64,000 bases of DNA from Firmicutes bacterium UBA6811 (GTDB lineage: Bacteria > Bacillota > SHA-98 > UBA4971): positions 23,356 through 87,355 of the forward strand of contig DKEX01000096.1 of NCBI GenBank assembly GCA_002452295.1, written 5' to 3'. The first letter of the stretch is position 1; every line of letters begins with the position of its first letter. A program made the position numbers and the translations under genes. Below are positions 47,413 to 56,592 of this stretch, piece by piece. Below the pieces are notes generated by a model. That model did no database searches, had not been told where the DNA came from, and saw only the letters and a list, made by a program, of their open reading frames with translations.

Positions 47413-48384
47413 GTGCCCCTGTTCGAGAGATTGCGAGAGCTCCCGGGACCCGTGCGCGCCGCCGCCGTGCTTCTCATGGGGGCGGGGGCGGTGTGTCTCG
47501 CGCTCTCGGCTGTTGCCGGAGAGCTCAAGGGGGAAGTCTGTCTCCATAGGGGCGCCCGCCTCGTGCAAACGGGGGGCGGTCCCTGGGGCCGAACGCCGGC
47601 GACCGTGGATGCACTAGGAGCGCGGCCGGCCGCACTTGCGTCGGCGCCACCACCGGCACCCGCGACGCTGCGGGGGCTCGAGCAAGGATCTCTTCCGTCA
47701 GTATCAGCACCGGCACCAGCGCCAGCGCCGGCACCAGCACAGGCCGCTGTTCCGGCAACTGTCTCCGGCGATGTCCTGGATCGTATCCGTGCGGCCAGGA
47801 CCCCAGTTCTTGAGCAAGAGGTTCTCGAGATCGCACGCGCCTCGGTAGCCGCTGCGGTTGCCGGTGACGGCGCAGAGGGGCGGCACCGGGCAGCGGTCTT
47901 CCCGGTGCGGACGCCGGGCGGCCTTCCTCGGGACGATGGCAGCGGCAGGGCCGTCCTCACGGCACCCGCTGGAGTGTTCGTCGCGCTCATCCTCGATGGC
48001 AGGGTGAGCGGGTGCATGGGCACCGTCTATCCGATGGAGGCGTCGCTCGCCGAGGAGATCGCAAGCGCGGCGCGGATGGCGGCTACGTCGGACCCGCGTC
48101 GCCTGCCCGTGCGACCGGAGGAAGTGGCTCGGCTCGAGTACTGCGTGTCGGTGGTCGGCAGGGTGAGGCGGCACGACCCCGCGGTGCCGGTGAACCCGCG
48201 AATCCAGGGCGTCATTGTAAGGGCGAACGGGAGGGCTGGCGTGATCCTGCCCGGCGAGGCCAGGACGGGCGCATACGAGATGGCCTGGGCGAAGCGCGAG
48301 GCCGGCGTGGGTCCAGGTGAGCACTATGAGCTATACGTCTTCGAGACGGAGCGATTCGGGAAGGCCCTGCCTTTGAGAAGGTAG
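47413..48384 (+). CDS. Membrane-anchored AMMECR1 domain protein
   Basis: A 323-residue protein; GTG 47413 lies six bases after AAAGGAGG. Residues about 14-37 (VRAAAVLLMGAGAVCLALSAVAG) are a signal anchor. A Pro/Ala repeat linker (about 60-118, APAPAPAPAPAQ) follows. The C-terminal AMMECR1 domain shows FVALILDGRVSGCMGTVYPMEASLAEEIASAARMAATSDPRRLPVRPEEVARLEYCVSVV, including the conserved GC-G turn. Most bacterial AMMECR1 proteins are cytosolic and of unknown function, sometimes linked to MEMO1-like proteins or radical SAM enzymes. The anchor places this one outside the membrane. It is 19 bp before the A2M/VanW gene and shares its transcript. Confidence 0.85.
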   Translation: MPLFERLRELPGPVRAAAVLLMGAGAVCLALSAVAGELKGEVCLHRGARLVQTGGGPWGRTPATVDALGARPAALASAPPPAPATLRGLEQGSLPSVSAPAPAPAPAPAQAAVPATVSGDVLDRIRAARTPVLEQEVLEIARASVAAAVAGDGAEGRHRAAVFPVRTPGGLPRDDGSGRAVLTAPAGVFVALILDGRVSGCMGTVYPMEASLAEEIASAARMAATSDPRRLPVRPEEVARLEYCVSVVGRVRRHDPAVPVNPRIQGVIVRANGRAGVILPGEARTGAYEMAWAKREAGVGPGEHYELYVFETERFGKALPLRR

Positions 48385-48403
48385 GCGAAGGAGGTAGGCG
48401 GCT

Positions 48404-51400
48404 GTGAAACCTCGTATCGCGCGATCGATACCTTACGCGGTTGCGGCGCTCGCGGCGGCTGCGGCGCTCGCGTTTCTCGCAAGGCCGCTTTCTGCAGATA
48501 GCGCCGATAAGGGTTACCTTTACATGTATACGGAGGAGAGGGTATGGGCGCCTTCCGAGCACCCGTCCGTGATAGTCCGAGGTCGGAGCGCGACGCGGAT
48601 TGACTTCACAGTGTGGAGGTTCAACCCCATCACGCAATACCAGGCGCGTGGGTCGCTGCACTCGGCCGCGGAGGCCCTACCTCAGGGCGGGGCGGTGCTG
48701 GTGAAGAGGCTCACGGAGTATCCGCGCCCGAACAAGCGGGGTGGGGACTACACTTTGAGGGTGCCCGTGCCTGCCGACAGGGTCGCGGGCTACGTCGTGA
48801 AGGCGCGCGACAGCCACGGCCGCGAGGACACCACGTGGATCCTCGTGACCGACCTCGGCCTCGTGACGAAGCAGGCGCAGGATAAGCTCCTCGTGTACGC
48901 CCACACCTTTGGCAAGGACGCGCCGTGCGCGGGCGCGAAGGTCGCCGTGTACAGCGAGGGCAAGGAGGTCGGAAGCGGAACCACAGGGGGCGATGGCCTG
49001 TGGGTGCTGAACGCCCCGGGCCTTGCAAAGGGCCTTTCGGTGGTCGGGACGGCAGGCGAGAGCTTCGCCCAGGTGACCTCGTCCTACTACTGGGAGGACT
49101 CCCGCTACAAGGCGTACATCTACACCGACAGGCCCGTATACCGGCCGGGCCAGCGGGTGTTCTTCAAGGGCATCCTCCGCGACGAGGACGGCGGAGACTA
49201 CAAGGTGCTCGCGGGCGAGCCCGTCCGCGTGGAGGTGCGTGACGCGCGCGACGCGTGCATCTACAAGACCGAGGCCACGACGAACAGCTTCGGCTCATTC
49301 ACCGGCGATCTCGTGCTCGGGGACGAGCCGGCGCTCGGCGTTTGCCGGGTGCTCGCCACGGTGAGGGGGAGCACGCACTCGGGCGCGTTCAAGGTGGCGG
49401 AGTACCGCAAGCCCGAGTACCAGGTGCAGGTGGAAGTGCCGAAGACCACGTACGTGGCGGGCGACGAGGTCCCGGTGAGCGTGAAGGCCGCCTACTACTT
49501 CGGCGCGCCAGTCCCAGGTGCAAAGGTCAAATACGCCGCGTACTCCCAGCCGCACTACTTCTCGTACTACTCCTTCGAGGACCTTGGTTACTATCCGGTC
49601 GGCGACGAGGACTTCGGGTACTACGGCGAGCTTGTGGCGTCCGGCGAAGGCGTGACGGACTCAAGTGGGCGCATGTCGTTCGCCATCAAGACGCAAAAGG
49701 CGGACACGACGAGGAAGATGTTCATCGAAGCGGTCGTGACCGACGAGAGCAGGCGCGAGGTCACGGGCAGAACCTCGGTGATCGTGGCGCGGGGGCTGTT
49801 CGACGTGAGCGTGCAGCCGGCGGCCTACGTGGTGGAGCCGGGCAAGCCTGCCACCGTGCGGGTGAAGGCCGAGACCATAGAGGGCAAGCCGCTTGCCGTG
49901 CGGCTCGAGTGGCAGGCCGTGCGCCGGACATGGGAGAACAAGAAGGCCAGGCGGTGGAAGGAGGCGTCGGGCGCGCTGCGCACGGCGGCCGACGGGACGG
50001 GGAGCTTTGAGTTCACGCCGCGCGAGGAAGGGTCCTACGTGGTGGAGGTCGCCGGGACCGACGAACGCGGCAACCGGATCGTCTCCGAAGCGTATCTCTG
50101 GGTCACGAGCGGAGCGAGCCGCTGGGCGAGTTACGGCGGCACCGAGATAGAGATCGTGGCCGACAAGGACGTGTACGAGATCGGGGACACGGCGAAGATC
50201 CTCGTGAACACCACGCTCGACGACGCGTGGGCGGTGGTGACGGTCGAGGGGCGCGACCTTGCCTCGCACGGGGTGGTCCACATCATGGGCCACACGAGGC
50301 TGTTCGAGGTCCCCATCACCCGGGAGCACCTTCCGAACGCGTTCTTCACCGTGACGATAGTCCGCGGGAAGAGGCTCTTCTCCAGGGAGAAGACCATCTA
50401 TGTGTCGACGAAGGACAACTACCTGAACGTGGCGATCATTCCGAACAAGGAGACCTACGGTCCCGGCGACAAGGCTACCTATGTGGTGAAGACGACGGAT
50501 GCGGCGGGCCGCCCGGTGCAGTCCGAGGTGTCGCTGGGGGTCGTGGACGCATCCATATACGCGATCCAGCCGGAGATGGCGCCCGACATAAAGAAGGCGT
50601 TCTACGGGTCCATCTGGAACAGGGTGGTCACGAGCTATTCGTTCCCGGAGTGGTATTACGGAGGTGCCGACAAAGTCGGCGGGTCGGCGGACGTGAGGAG
50701 GAAGTTCGAGGACACGGCCTTCTGGAATCCCACCATCGTGACGGACCGAAACGGCACCGGGAAGATCGAGTTCGTCATGCCGGATAACCTCACGACGTGG
50801 CGGGCGACCGCGAGGGCCCACACCCTCAAGACCCAGGTGGGGTCGGCGACTCGAGACGTGGTGACGACCAAGGACCTCGTCGTGAGGCTTGCGACGCCGC
50901 GCTTGTTCACGCTGGGCGACCGGACGGCGGTCTCGACGATCGTCCACAACTACACCGGGCGCAAGATTAAGGCGAAGATCACTCTCAAGGCCGAGGGTGT
51001 CACGCTGAAAGATGCGGGCGAGCGCGAGGTGGAGCTTGGCCCCATGGGCCAGGCCTCGCTCGACTGGAAGGTTGAGTGCGGCGAGGTCGGAGTCGCACGC
51101 TTTGCGGCGTCGGCCCAGGCTGACGTCGGACGGGCGCGGGACGCGCTTGAAATGGGCGTGCCGGTGCTGCCCTTCGGTAGGCGGCACGAGCGACACGAGG
51201 CTGGCGAGGTGGGCGGCGATGCCGCTAGCGGCGCAGGGGCCGGGAAGGCGCTCGTCAGGTTCGATGTGCCAGAGGACGCGCTGCCTGGCACGGTCGACGT
51301 GAAGGTGCGGCTCGCGCCATCGGTTGCGGCCGCGGCCCTGGGGGCTCTCGAATACCTGGCGTCGTTCCCGTACGGGTGTGTGGAGCAGACCATGAACTCC

Positions 51401-53524
51401 TTCCTGCCCGACGTGGTGGTGGCCTGGACGCTAAAGGATCTCGGGGTGGAGGCGCCGCCTGAAGTCGAGCAGGACCTGCCGAGGATGGTCTCGGCGGGCC
51501 TCGCGAGGCTCTACCGCTACCAGCACTACGACGGAGGATGGGGCTGGTGGGAGTACGACCAGACGGACCCGAGGATGACCGCTTACGTGGTATACGGCCT
51601 CGACCTTGCGCGGAAGGCGGGGTTCGAGGTGGACGGCCAGGTGCTCGCGCGAGGGAAGAGAGCGCTTGTCGAGCTTGCTGGTAGGCCGCGCGACGTGGAC
51701 GACCTCGTATACAAGCTCTACGTCATGTCCGAGGTGGGCGAGAGGAGCCTTGCGAGGCTCGACGAGATGGTGGCGAGGCGGCTCGAGCTTTCCGAATACT
51801 CGCTTGCGCTCCTCGTGCTTACTCTCGACAACGTGGGCCGGGCCGATGATGCCAGGGAGGTGCTCCAGGATCTCCTGGCGTCGGCGCGGGGCGACGACAT
51901 GCTCACCTACTGGGACGCGCCGGAGGGCGAGCGGTACTGGGCGGACAACCGCGTGGAGACCACGGCGTACGCGCTCATGGCGATGCTTGCGGTGGACCCC
52001 GGGAACGAGAAGGTCCCGGGAGCGGTGAGGTGGCTTGCGGACGCGCGGCAGGGCAAGGCATGGTTCTCAACCAAGGACACCGCCGTGGCCGTGTTCGCGC
52101 TGGCGGAGTACCTGAAGCTACGCGACGAGGTCGCGCCGAACTACACCGCTACCGTCAGCATCAACGGAAAAGATGTCAAGAAGGTGCATTTCACCAGAAA
52201 GGACGTCTTCGGGAAGGAGATCGAGGTCAGCATAGACGCGCGCGACCTTGCGCGCGGGCAGAATGAGATCACCATCGCGAAGGACGGCGGGAAGGGCAGG
52301 CTGTACTACACGTTCTCTTGTGAGTACTACACGGCTGCGGACTCCGTGGCGCCCGAAGGGCAGGGCCTCGCGGTGACCCGGGGCTACTACCGGAGGGCCC
52401 CGGCGCCGGCCGCTGCCGGGCGCGAGAGGCGCGAGGACGGAAAGACGCGCGGCGGTGAGGAGAAGCCGGAGTACGTGTACGAACCCGTGACCGGCGCTGT
52501 GAAGCCGGGCGAGGAGATATACGTTCGCATAAACATCAAGGCCGATAGCCCGTATACCTATATGATCATCGAAGATCCGCTCCCGTCGGGCTTCGAGACT
52601 TCGGATGAGCCGATCGACGTCTATAGCTGGCACTTCTCGTACGGCAGGAAGGAGGTCCGCGACGAGAAGGTGGCCTTCTTCAGCGGCTACCTGAAGGAGG
52701 GCGAAGACGAGATCGTGTACCCCATACGAGCTGAGCGGCCCGGGGATTACCGGGTCATGCCGACGCGGGTGTGGGGCATGTACTCGCCTGACGTCTTCGG
52801 CCAGTCGGCAAGCTCGGAGATCTCCTGCAGGGAGCCGGTGCTTGCGAGCTTCTCCACGACGCTCAAGGACCCGGAGGAGAGCCGCAACTACAACGTTGCG
52901 CTGGCTGCGGCCGCCATCGACGGAGTCGTGCTCCAGCCGGGCGAGGAGTTCTCCTTCGACCGGGTCGTAGGGCCGAGGCTCGCGGAGGCCGGCTACAGGA
53001 ATGCGCGGGTGATCTCCGGAGGCAAGAGCGTGCCGGGGATCGGCGGAGGGGTATGCCAGGTGTCGACGACCCTCTACAACGTGGCTCTCCTCGCCGGGCT
53101 CGAGATCGTCGAGCGCCACCCGCACTCAAGGCCGGTTGGGTACGTCCCGCCCGGGCTTGATGCTACGGTGGCCGAAGGCCAGTACGATCTCAGGTTCCGG
53201 AACACGCTTGGGGTGCCGCTGACGCTGGGCGCCCGCGTGGACGGGAACAGGTTGCTGATGGAGGCGCGGGCGCCTCTCGCGGAGGCCCCGGAGGTGCGCG
53301 TGACCACTGAGGTCCAGGGGACCGAGAGGCCGAGGCTCATCGGCGGGGTCGGTGCGGGCACCACGGGCGCTGTGGCCGAGCCGGGGGGGCCTGCCTACGG
53401 AGGCGAGAGCGGCATCCGCGTTGCAGTGTGGAGGAGTTTTTCCTCAGGCGGCGAAGCCACAAAGGAGCTGGTATCCGAGGATTATTACAAGCCGGTGCAC
53501 GCGGTGGCCTCGTCGGTGCGGTAG
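48404..53524 (+). CDS. Alpha-2-macroglobulin family protein fused to a VanW domain
   Basis: A 1706-residue exported protein; GTG 48404 lies eight bases after AAGGAGGT. The signal peptide is residues 1 to about 31 (cleavage near LSA-DS). Multiple beta-sandwich MG domains follow (YIYTDRPVYRPGQRVFFKG, GLFDVSVQPAAYVVEPG), then the A2M domain (FWNPTIVTDRNGTGKIEFVMPDNLTTWRATA), and the thioester motif C-V-E-Q at 992-995 in PYGCVEQTMNSFLPDV. The alpha-helical thioester domain includes YRYQHYDGGWGWWEYDQTDPRMTAYV. After the usual A2M end (about 1470), residues about 1480-1620 form a VanW domain: NYNVALAAAAIDGVVLQPGEEFSFD and GGGVCQVSTTLYN. A2M proteins trap proteases by covalent thioester attack; VanW is cell-wall associated, of unclear role. 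Confidence 0.93.
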   Translation: MKPRIARSIPYAVAALAAAAALAFLARPLSADSADKGYLYMYTEERVWAPSEHPSVIVRGRSATRIDFTVWRFNPITQYQARGSLHSAAEALPQGGAVLVKRLTEYPRPNKRGGDYTLRVPVPADRVAGYVVKARDSHGREDTTWILVTDLGLVTKQAQDKLLVYAHTFGKDAPCAGAKVAVYSEGKEVGSGTTGGDGLWVLNAPGLAKGLSVVGTAGESFAQVTSSYYWEDSRYKAYIYTDRPVYRPGQRVFFKGILRDEDGGDYKVLAGEPVRVEVRDARDACIYKTEATTNSFGSFTGDLVLGDEPALGVCRVLATVRGSTHSGAFKVAEYRKPEYQVQVEVPKTTYVAGDEVPVSVKAAYYFGAPVPGAKVKYAAYSQPHYFSYYSFEDLGYYPVGDEDFGYYGELVASGEGVTDSSGRMSFAIKTQKADTTRKMFIEAVVTDESRREVTGRTSVIVARGLFDVSVQPAAYVVEPGKPATVRVKAETIEGKPLAVRLEWQAVRRTWENKKARRWKEASGALRTAADGTGSFEFTPREEGSYVVEVAGTDERGNRIVSEAYLWVTSGASRWASYGGTEIEIVADKDVYEIGDTAKILVNTTLDDAWAVVTVEGRDLASHGVVHIMGHTRLFEVPITREHLPNAFFTVTIVRGKRLFSREKTIYVSTKDNYLNVAIIPNKETYGPGDKATYVVKTTDAAGRPVQSEVSLGVVDASIYAIQPEMAPDIKKAFYGSIWNRVVTSYSFPEWYYGGADKVGGSADVRRKFEDTAFWNPTIVTDRNGTGKIEFVMPDNLTTWRATARAHTLKTQVGSATRDVVTTKDLVVRLATPRLFTLGDRTAVSTIVHNYTGRKIKAKITLKAEGVTLKDAGEREVELGPMGQASLDWKVECGEVGVARFAASAQADVGRARDALEMGVPVLPFGRRHERHEAGEVGGDAASGAGAGKALVRFDVPEDALPGTVDVKVRLAPSVAAAALGALEYLASFPYGCVEQTMNSFLPDVVVAWTLKDLGVEAPPEVEQDLPRMVSAGLARLYRYQHYDGGWGWWEYDQTDPRMTAYVVYGLDLARKAGFEVDGQVLARGKRALVELAGRPRDVDDLVYKLYVMSEVGERSLARLDEMVARRLELSEYSLALLVLTLDNVGRADDAREVLQDLLASARGDDMLTYWDAPEGERYWADNRVETTAYALMAMLAVDPGNEKVPGAVRWLADARQGKAWFSTKDTAVAVFALAEYLKLRDEVAPNYTATVSINGKDVKKVHFTRKDVFGKEIEVSIDARDLARGQNEITIAKDGGKGRLYYTFSCEYYTAADSVAPEGQGLAVTRGYYRRAPAPAAAGRERREDGKTRGGEEKPEYVYEPVTGAVKPGEEIYVRINIKADSPYTYMIIEDPLPSGFETSDEPIDVYSWHFSYGRKEVRDEKVAFFSGYLKEGEDEIVYPIRAERPGDYRVMPTRVWGMYSPDVFGQSASSEISCREPVLASFSTTLKDPEESRNYNVALAAAAIDGVVLQPGEEFSFDRVVGPRLAEAGYRNARVISGGKSVPGIGGGVCQVSTTLYNVALLAGLEIVERHPHSRPVGYVPPGLDATVAEGQYDLRFRNTLGVPLTLGARVDGNRLLMEARAPLAEAPEVRVTTEVQGTERPRLIGGVGAGTTGAVAEPGGPAYGGESGIRVAVWRSFSSGGEATKELVSEDYYKPVHAVASSVR

Positions 53525-53652
53525 GCGCGGTGGAAAGACACGGTGCTCTGTGTCACGAACCTCCGAGCTCATCCGGCCGGGGAGGCTGATGAGCTGTCAA
53601 AGCCCGCTTGCGACATCCTTGATTCCTGACAGCGTGAGACGGAGGGAGTTGC

Positions 53653-55059
53653 TTGGCTGAGCAGGCCACGAGCATAGGGCTGCGCAAGGCTCCCCCGACG
53701 CCGGATGCGGCGCCGGGGGATGCTGTTGCTATAAGGCGCAAGGTTGTCCAGTTGTCGCTACCCGTATTCGCCGAGGTCGTGCTGCAGACGTTGACGCAGG
53801 TCGTGGACATGGCCATGGTCGGGCGGCTGGGCGCAAGCGCGATTGCGGCGGTGGGCCTGAGCATGCAGCCGCTCTTTCTGGGGCAGGGCGTGTTCATGGG
53901 GCTGTCCGTGGGCACGACCGCCCTTGTGGCGAGGTTCACGGGGGCGGGGGACCGGCGGATGGCCGGGCGCACGAACCACCAGTCTCTCCTGGTATCGACG
54001 GCTCTGGCGCTGGTGATGTGCGCCGCTGCGTACGTGTATGCCCGCGATATCGTGACCCTGATGGGCGCCGAGCCCGATGTGGTTGCCCTGGGCACGTCAT
54101 ATCTGAGGTACCTGGTGCCGGGGTTCGCGATGCTTCTCGCCACGATGACCGTGGGAGGGGCGTTGCGGGGGGCCGGCGACACGACCACGCCCATGAAGAT
54201 CAACGTGCTGGTGAACCTCGTCAACGTGGCGGGAAACTACATGCTCATCTTCGGGCATTTCGGGTTCCCGGCGCTCGGGATCGATGGGGCGGCCATCGCC
54301 ACGACCGTATCGAGGATGATCGGCGGCGTCCTCTTCCTGTGGGCGGCCTGGCGCAGCGGCTCCCCCGTCGCGCTGCCACGGCTTCGCCTGGCGGCCTGCT
54401 TCAGGATTGATACCGCCGTCGTTGGGCGGGTGCTCAGGATAGGCGTGCCGGCGATCCTCGAGAGGCTCGTCATAAGCTCCGGGATGCTCGTGTACATCAG
54501 AGCAGTAGCCGGGCTGGGAACGGTCGTGTACGCTGCCCACAACATAGCCAACAACGCCGAGTCGCTGTCCTTCATGCCAGGCCTTGCGTTTGCCACGGCC
54601 GCCACCGCCCTGGTCGGCCAGGGCCTTGGCGCTGGAAGGCCCGACGTTGCTGAGCGAAGCGCCAGGGAGGCACTGAAGCTGGGGCTTGCCGTGATGGGCA
54701 CGATGGCGCTGGTGTTCCTTGCGGTGCCGCAGTATCTCATGATGATTTACACGTCCGACCCCGAGATAATCAGGCTGGGGTCCATTGCGCTCCGGGTGAT
54801 CTCTTTCGGGCAGGTGCCGATGGGCACGGCGTTCATTTTCTCCGGCGCCCTGCGCGGAGCGGGCGACACGCGGTCAGTGCTCTACGTCACGGCCTTCGCG
54901 GTGTGGGTGGTCAGGCTCAGCGCTACCTACCTGCTTGTGGTGGTAGGCGGGCTCGGTCTCTTCGGCGCGTGGCTCGCCATGGTGGCGGACTGGCTCGTGC
55001 GCGGCGGCTATGTATGGCACCGGTTCAGGGCGGGCAGGTGGAAGCAGCTACAGGTGTAA
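53653..55059 (+). CDS. MATE family efflux transporter
   Basis: A 468-residue drug/metabolite:cation antiporter with twelve expected helices in two homologous halves. TTG 53653 follows GGAGGGAG. Seen: LSLPVFAEVVLQTLTQVVDMAMVGRLGASAIAAVGLS, VGTTALVARFTGAGD, GALRGAGDTTTPMKINVLVNLVNVAGNYMLIFG, and in the second half ATALVGQGLGAGRPDVAERSAREA and FSGALRGAGDTRSVLYVT. Complete and probably functional. A decayed relative lies 480 bp downstream. Confidence 0.95.
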   Translation: MAEQATSIGLRKAPPTPDAAPGDAVAIRRKVVQLSLPVFAEVVLQTLTQVVDMAMVGRLGASAIAAVGLSMQPLFLGQGVFMGLSVGTTALVARFTGAGDRRMAGRTNHQSLLVSTALALVMCAAAYVYARDIVTLMGAEPDVVALGTSYLRYLVPGFAMLLATMTVGGALRGAGDTTTPMKINVLVNLVNVAGNYMLIFGHFGFPALGIDGAAIATTVSRMIGGVLFLWAAWRSGSPVALPRLRLAACFRIDTAVVGRVLRIGVPAILERLVISSGMLVYIRAVAGLGTVVYAAHNIANNAESLSFMPGLAFATAATALVGQGLGAGRPDVAERSAREALKLGLAVMGTMALVFLAVPQYLMMIYTSDPEIIRLGSIALRVISFGQVPMGTAFIFSGALRGAGDTRSVLYVTAFAVWVVRLSATYLLVVVGGLGLFGAWLAMVADWLVRGGYVWHRFRAGRWKQLQV

Positions 55060-55117
55060 CGGTGCTTTCTCGCCGTCCTGGCGGTTGCGCCTGGGTTATG
55101 TGCCCTTCCGGCACGGT

Positions 55118-55337
55118 TATCGCGTATGTGTGATAGCTCCGGGGTTTCTCCTGCTGGCGGCGCCGGGAGCCATCACATGATGAAAACTGAGCTAGCAGTA
55201 TCCCTGCGGGAATATCGCATATATGCGATATTGGCAGATCGCCTGTGCAGATCGCCTGTGCTGGTGGTCCTCGCCGCCGTCGAACGAGGAAAACGAGGCT
55301 ACCATTGTCTCTGCGGAACTATCGCATACATGCAATA
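55118..55337. repeat. Three copies of a TATCGCATAYATGCGATA palindrome
   Basis: Copy 2 is the centre of a perfect 22-bp palindrome (55211-55232, core TATCGCATATATGCGATA). Copy 1 is TATCGCGTATGTGTGATA (55118-55135) and copy 3 TATCGCATACATGCAATA (55320-55337). Copies 2 and 3 also share a ctgcgg-aa prefix, so about 30 bp is duplicated at 55204-55235 and 55312-55343. A tandem 13-bp gcagatcgcctgt pair lies at about 55234-55259. Together they fill the 55060-55536 spacer, where no gene is convincing. They look like operators of an unidentified dimeric regulator. Confidence 0.7.
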
Positions 55338-55536
55338 TCGCCCAGGTTCTACATGCCGGATGACGCCGGGCGCACTACCGGCCGACAGGGGCAGCGCGCG
55401 CCGTCGGGCAACTCTGCTATTGCGGTGCCTGCTGTGCGAGTTCACTCCCTGCCCCGCTTGGCTCCCCGCGATGTCCGCCTTCCTGGACCCGCTGTGTGCG
55501 ATCATGTTTATTTGACGGTGCGACGGAGGAACAGGA

Positions 55537-56112
55537 ATGACAACATCCGCTGCGATTTCACACCCACTGCCTGAGAAGGCCGAGATCGACCGCGAGATAC
55601 GCAGGCTTGCGTGGCCCGCCATCGCCGAGATGTTGCTCCACATGTTCGTGTGGGCTGTGGACACCGCCATGGTGGGCCGCCTCGGCGCCAGGGGGGCCGA
55701 CCGGGCGGTGCAGGTGGGCTACAGGTCGCTGCGCTACTCGGTGGCGGTCATGGGAAGCGTTGCCCTGGCGTTCCTCCTGGTCGCGGGCTTGATTATCAGG
55801 ATGTTCACGAACGATGCGGAGGTCATCCGGATCGGGTCGGTGTGCCTGCGGATAGCCGCCTTCGAGCAGGTGTTCATCGGCATAACCGACACCCTGTGCG
55901 GCTGGCTCCGCGGCGCCGGGGACACCCGCACCGCGCTTCGCATAACCGCCGCGGGCACCTAGCTCGTCCGCATGCCCGTCGTCGTGCTCGCCATCTACGT
56001 CCTTCACCTCGGGCTTCCGGCCGTCTGGGTCATAACCTGCCTCGACTGGGCCGTCCGCTCCGTCCTTGCAGCGAGACACTTCCGCCCCGGCAGGTGGCAG
56101 GAGGTGAAAGTT
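55537..56112 (+). pseudogene. Collapsed MATE transporter gene
   Basis: The first 55 residues match a MATE N-terminus (LAWPAIAEMLLHMFVWAVDTAMVGRLGA). The next residues jump directly to the start of the tenth helix region of the family (VQVGYRSLRYSVAVMGSVALAFLL), so roughly 250 residues are missing. An in-frame TAG at 55960-55962 (after ITAAGT) then interrupts the C-terminal part, which continues in the same frame as LVRMPVVVLAIYVLHLGLPAVWV to RPGRWQEVKV. Compared with the intact MATE at 53653, the joint lies where both ends read G-x-LGA, suggesting deletion between short similar sequences. It cannot make a working transporter. Confidence 0.88.
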
Positions 56113-56205
56113 CATCGAGTATCACCCATGCTCCGTTGGCGGGCTCCGGGCGCATGGGCGCCATGGGAGTCAGAAAATGGCATCGGCTGCTGCACGCGTC
56201 CAGGT

Positions 56206-56234
56206 TTGACGCATAGCGGTCCGTATGATAGAAT
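56206..56234 (+). promoter_or_regulatory. Sigma-A promoter of the cyclic-di-AMP riboswitch transcript
   Basis: TTGACG (56206-56211) and TAGAAT (56229-56234) are 17 bp apart, placing the start of transcription about 30 bases before the aptamer. Confidence 0.82.
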
Positions 56235-56269
56235 AAGAATTACCAAAAACCAAAACGGCCGATGAGGAC

Positions 56270-56495
56270 CAGCCGATCCGCTTGAACGCTGAATTCCCAT
56301 CTGTGGGAAGCGGGGGACCCAACTCTTGGGGCTAATCCCGGCGGTCGGGGCCTGTGGGCCGCGTGTCGGGGAGACGCATCATACCCGTTGTGCTTCTCCC
56401 GCATGACACGCGCCGCACCCGCAGCGCACCGCCCCGGGACGGGTCAGACTCTTTCGATCCGAGCCCGTCAGCTAACCTCGTAAGCGTGGGAAGAG
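56270..56495 (+). ncRNA. Cyclic-di-AMP riboswitch (ydaO-yuaA class)
   Basis: Conserved elements appear in order: GCCGATCCGCTTGAACGCTG (56272 on), AAGCGGGGGACCCAA (56309-56323), TTGGGGCTAATCCCGG with the ydaO-type GGGG-AATCC pattern, a variable G+C-rich arm (56345-56450), and GATCCGAGCCCGTCAGCTAACCTCGTAAGCG (56456-56486), the hallmark 3' end of the class. The usual GGGGTGAATCC reads GGGGCTAATCC here. The last conserved CGTAAGCG is followed by TGGGAAGAGGAGG. Ligand binding normally switches downstream genes off. The nearest downstream coding region begins at 56963. Confidence 0.92.
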
Positions 56496-56560
56496 GAGGT
56501 GGGTTGGGTGGAAGCCTTTCGACCATGGCATGGACGGTCCATGTCCGTCGATTGTGGCTT

Positions 56561-56592
56561 CACCCAGGGAAGACCCACCCTGGGTGATTTGC
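56561..56592 (+). terminator. Candidate terminator in the cyclic-di-AMP leader
   Basis: CACCCAGGG (56561-56569) pairs perfectly with CCCTGGGTG (56578-56586), followed by ATTTGCTTCCC. A second hairpin CATGGAC-g-GTCCATG precedes it (56529-56543). Together these could be the expression platform. The stretch 56600-56950 holds no gene I can support. Confidence 0.6.

Noticed and set aside
55126..55515. 129-codon frame in the spacer between the MATE genes
   Set aside because: No clear ribosome site, no homology, and it runs through the palindromic repeats; better explained as regulatory or repeat DNA.
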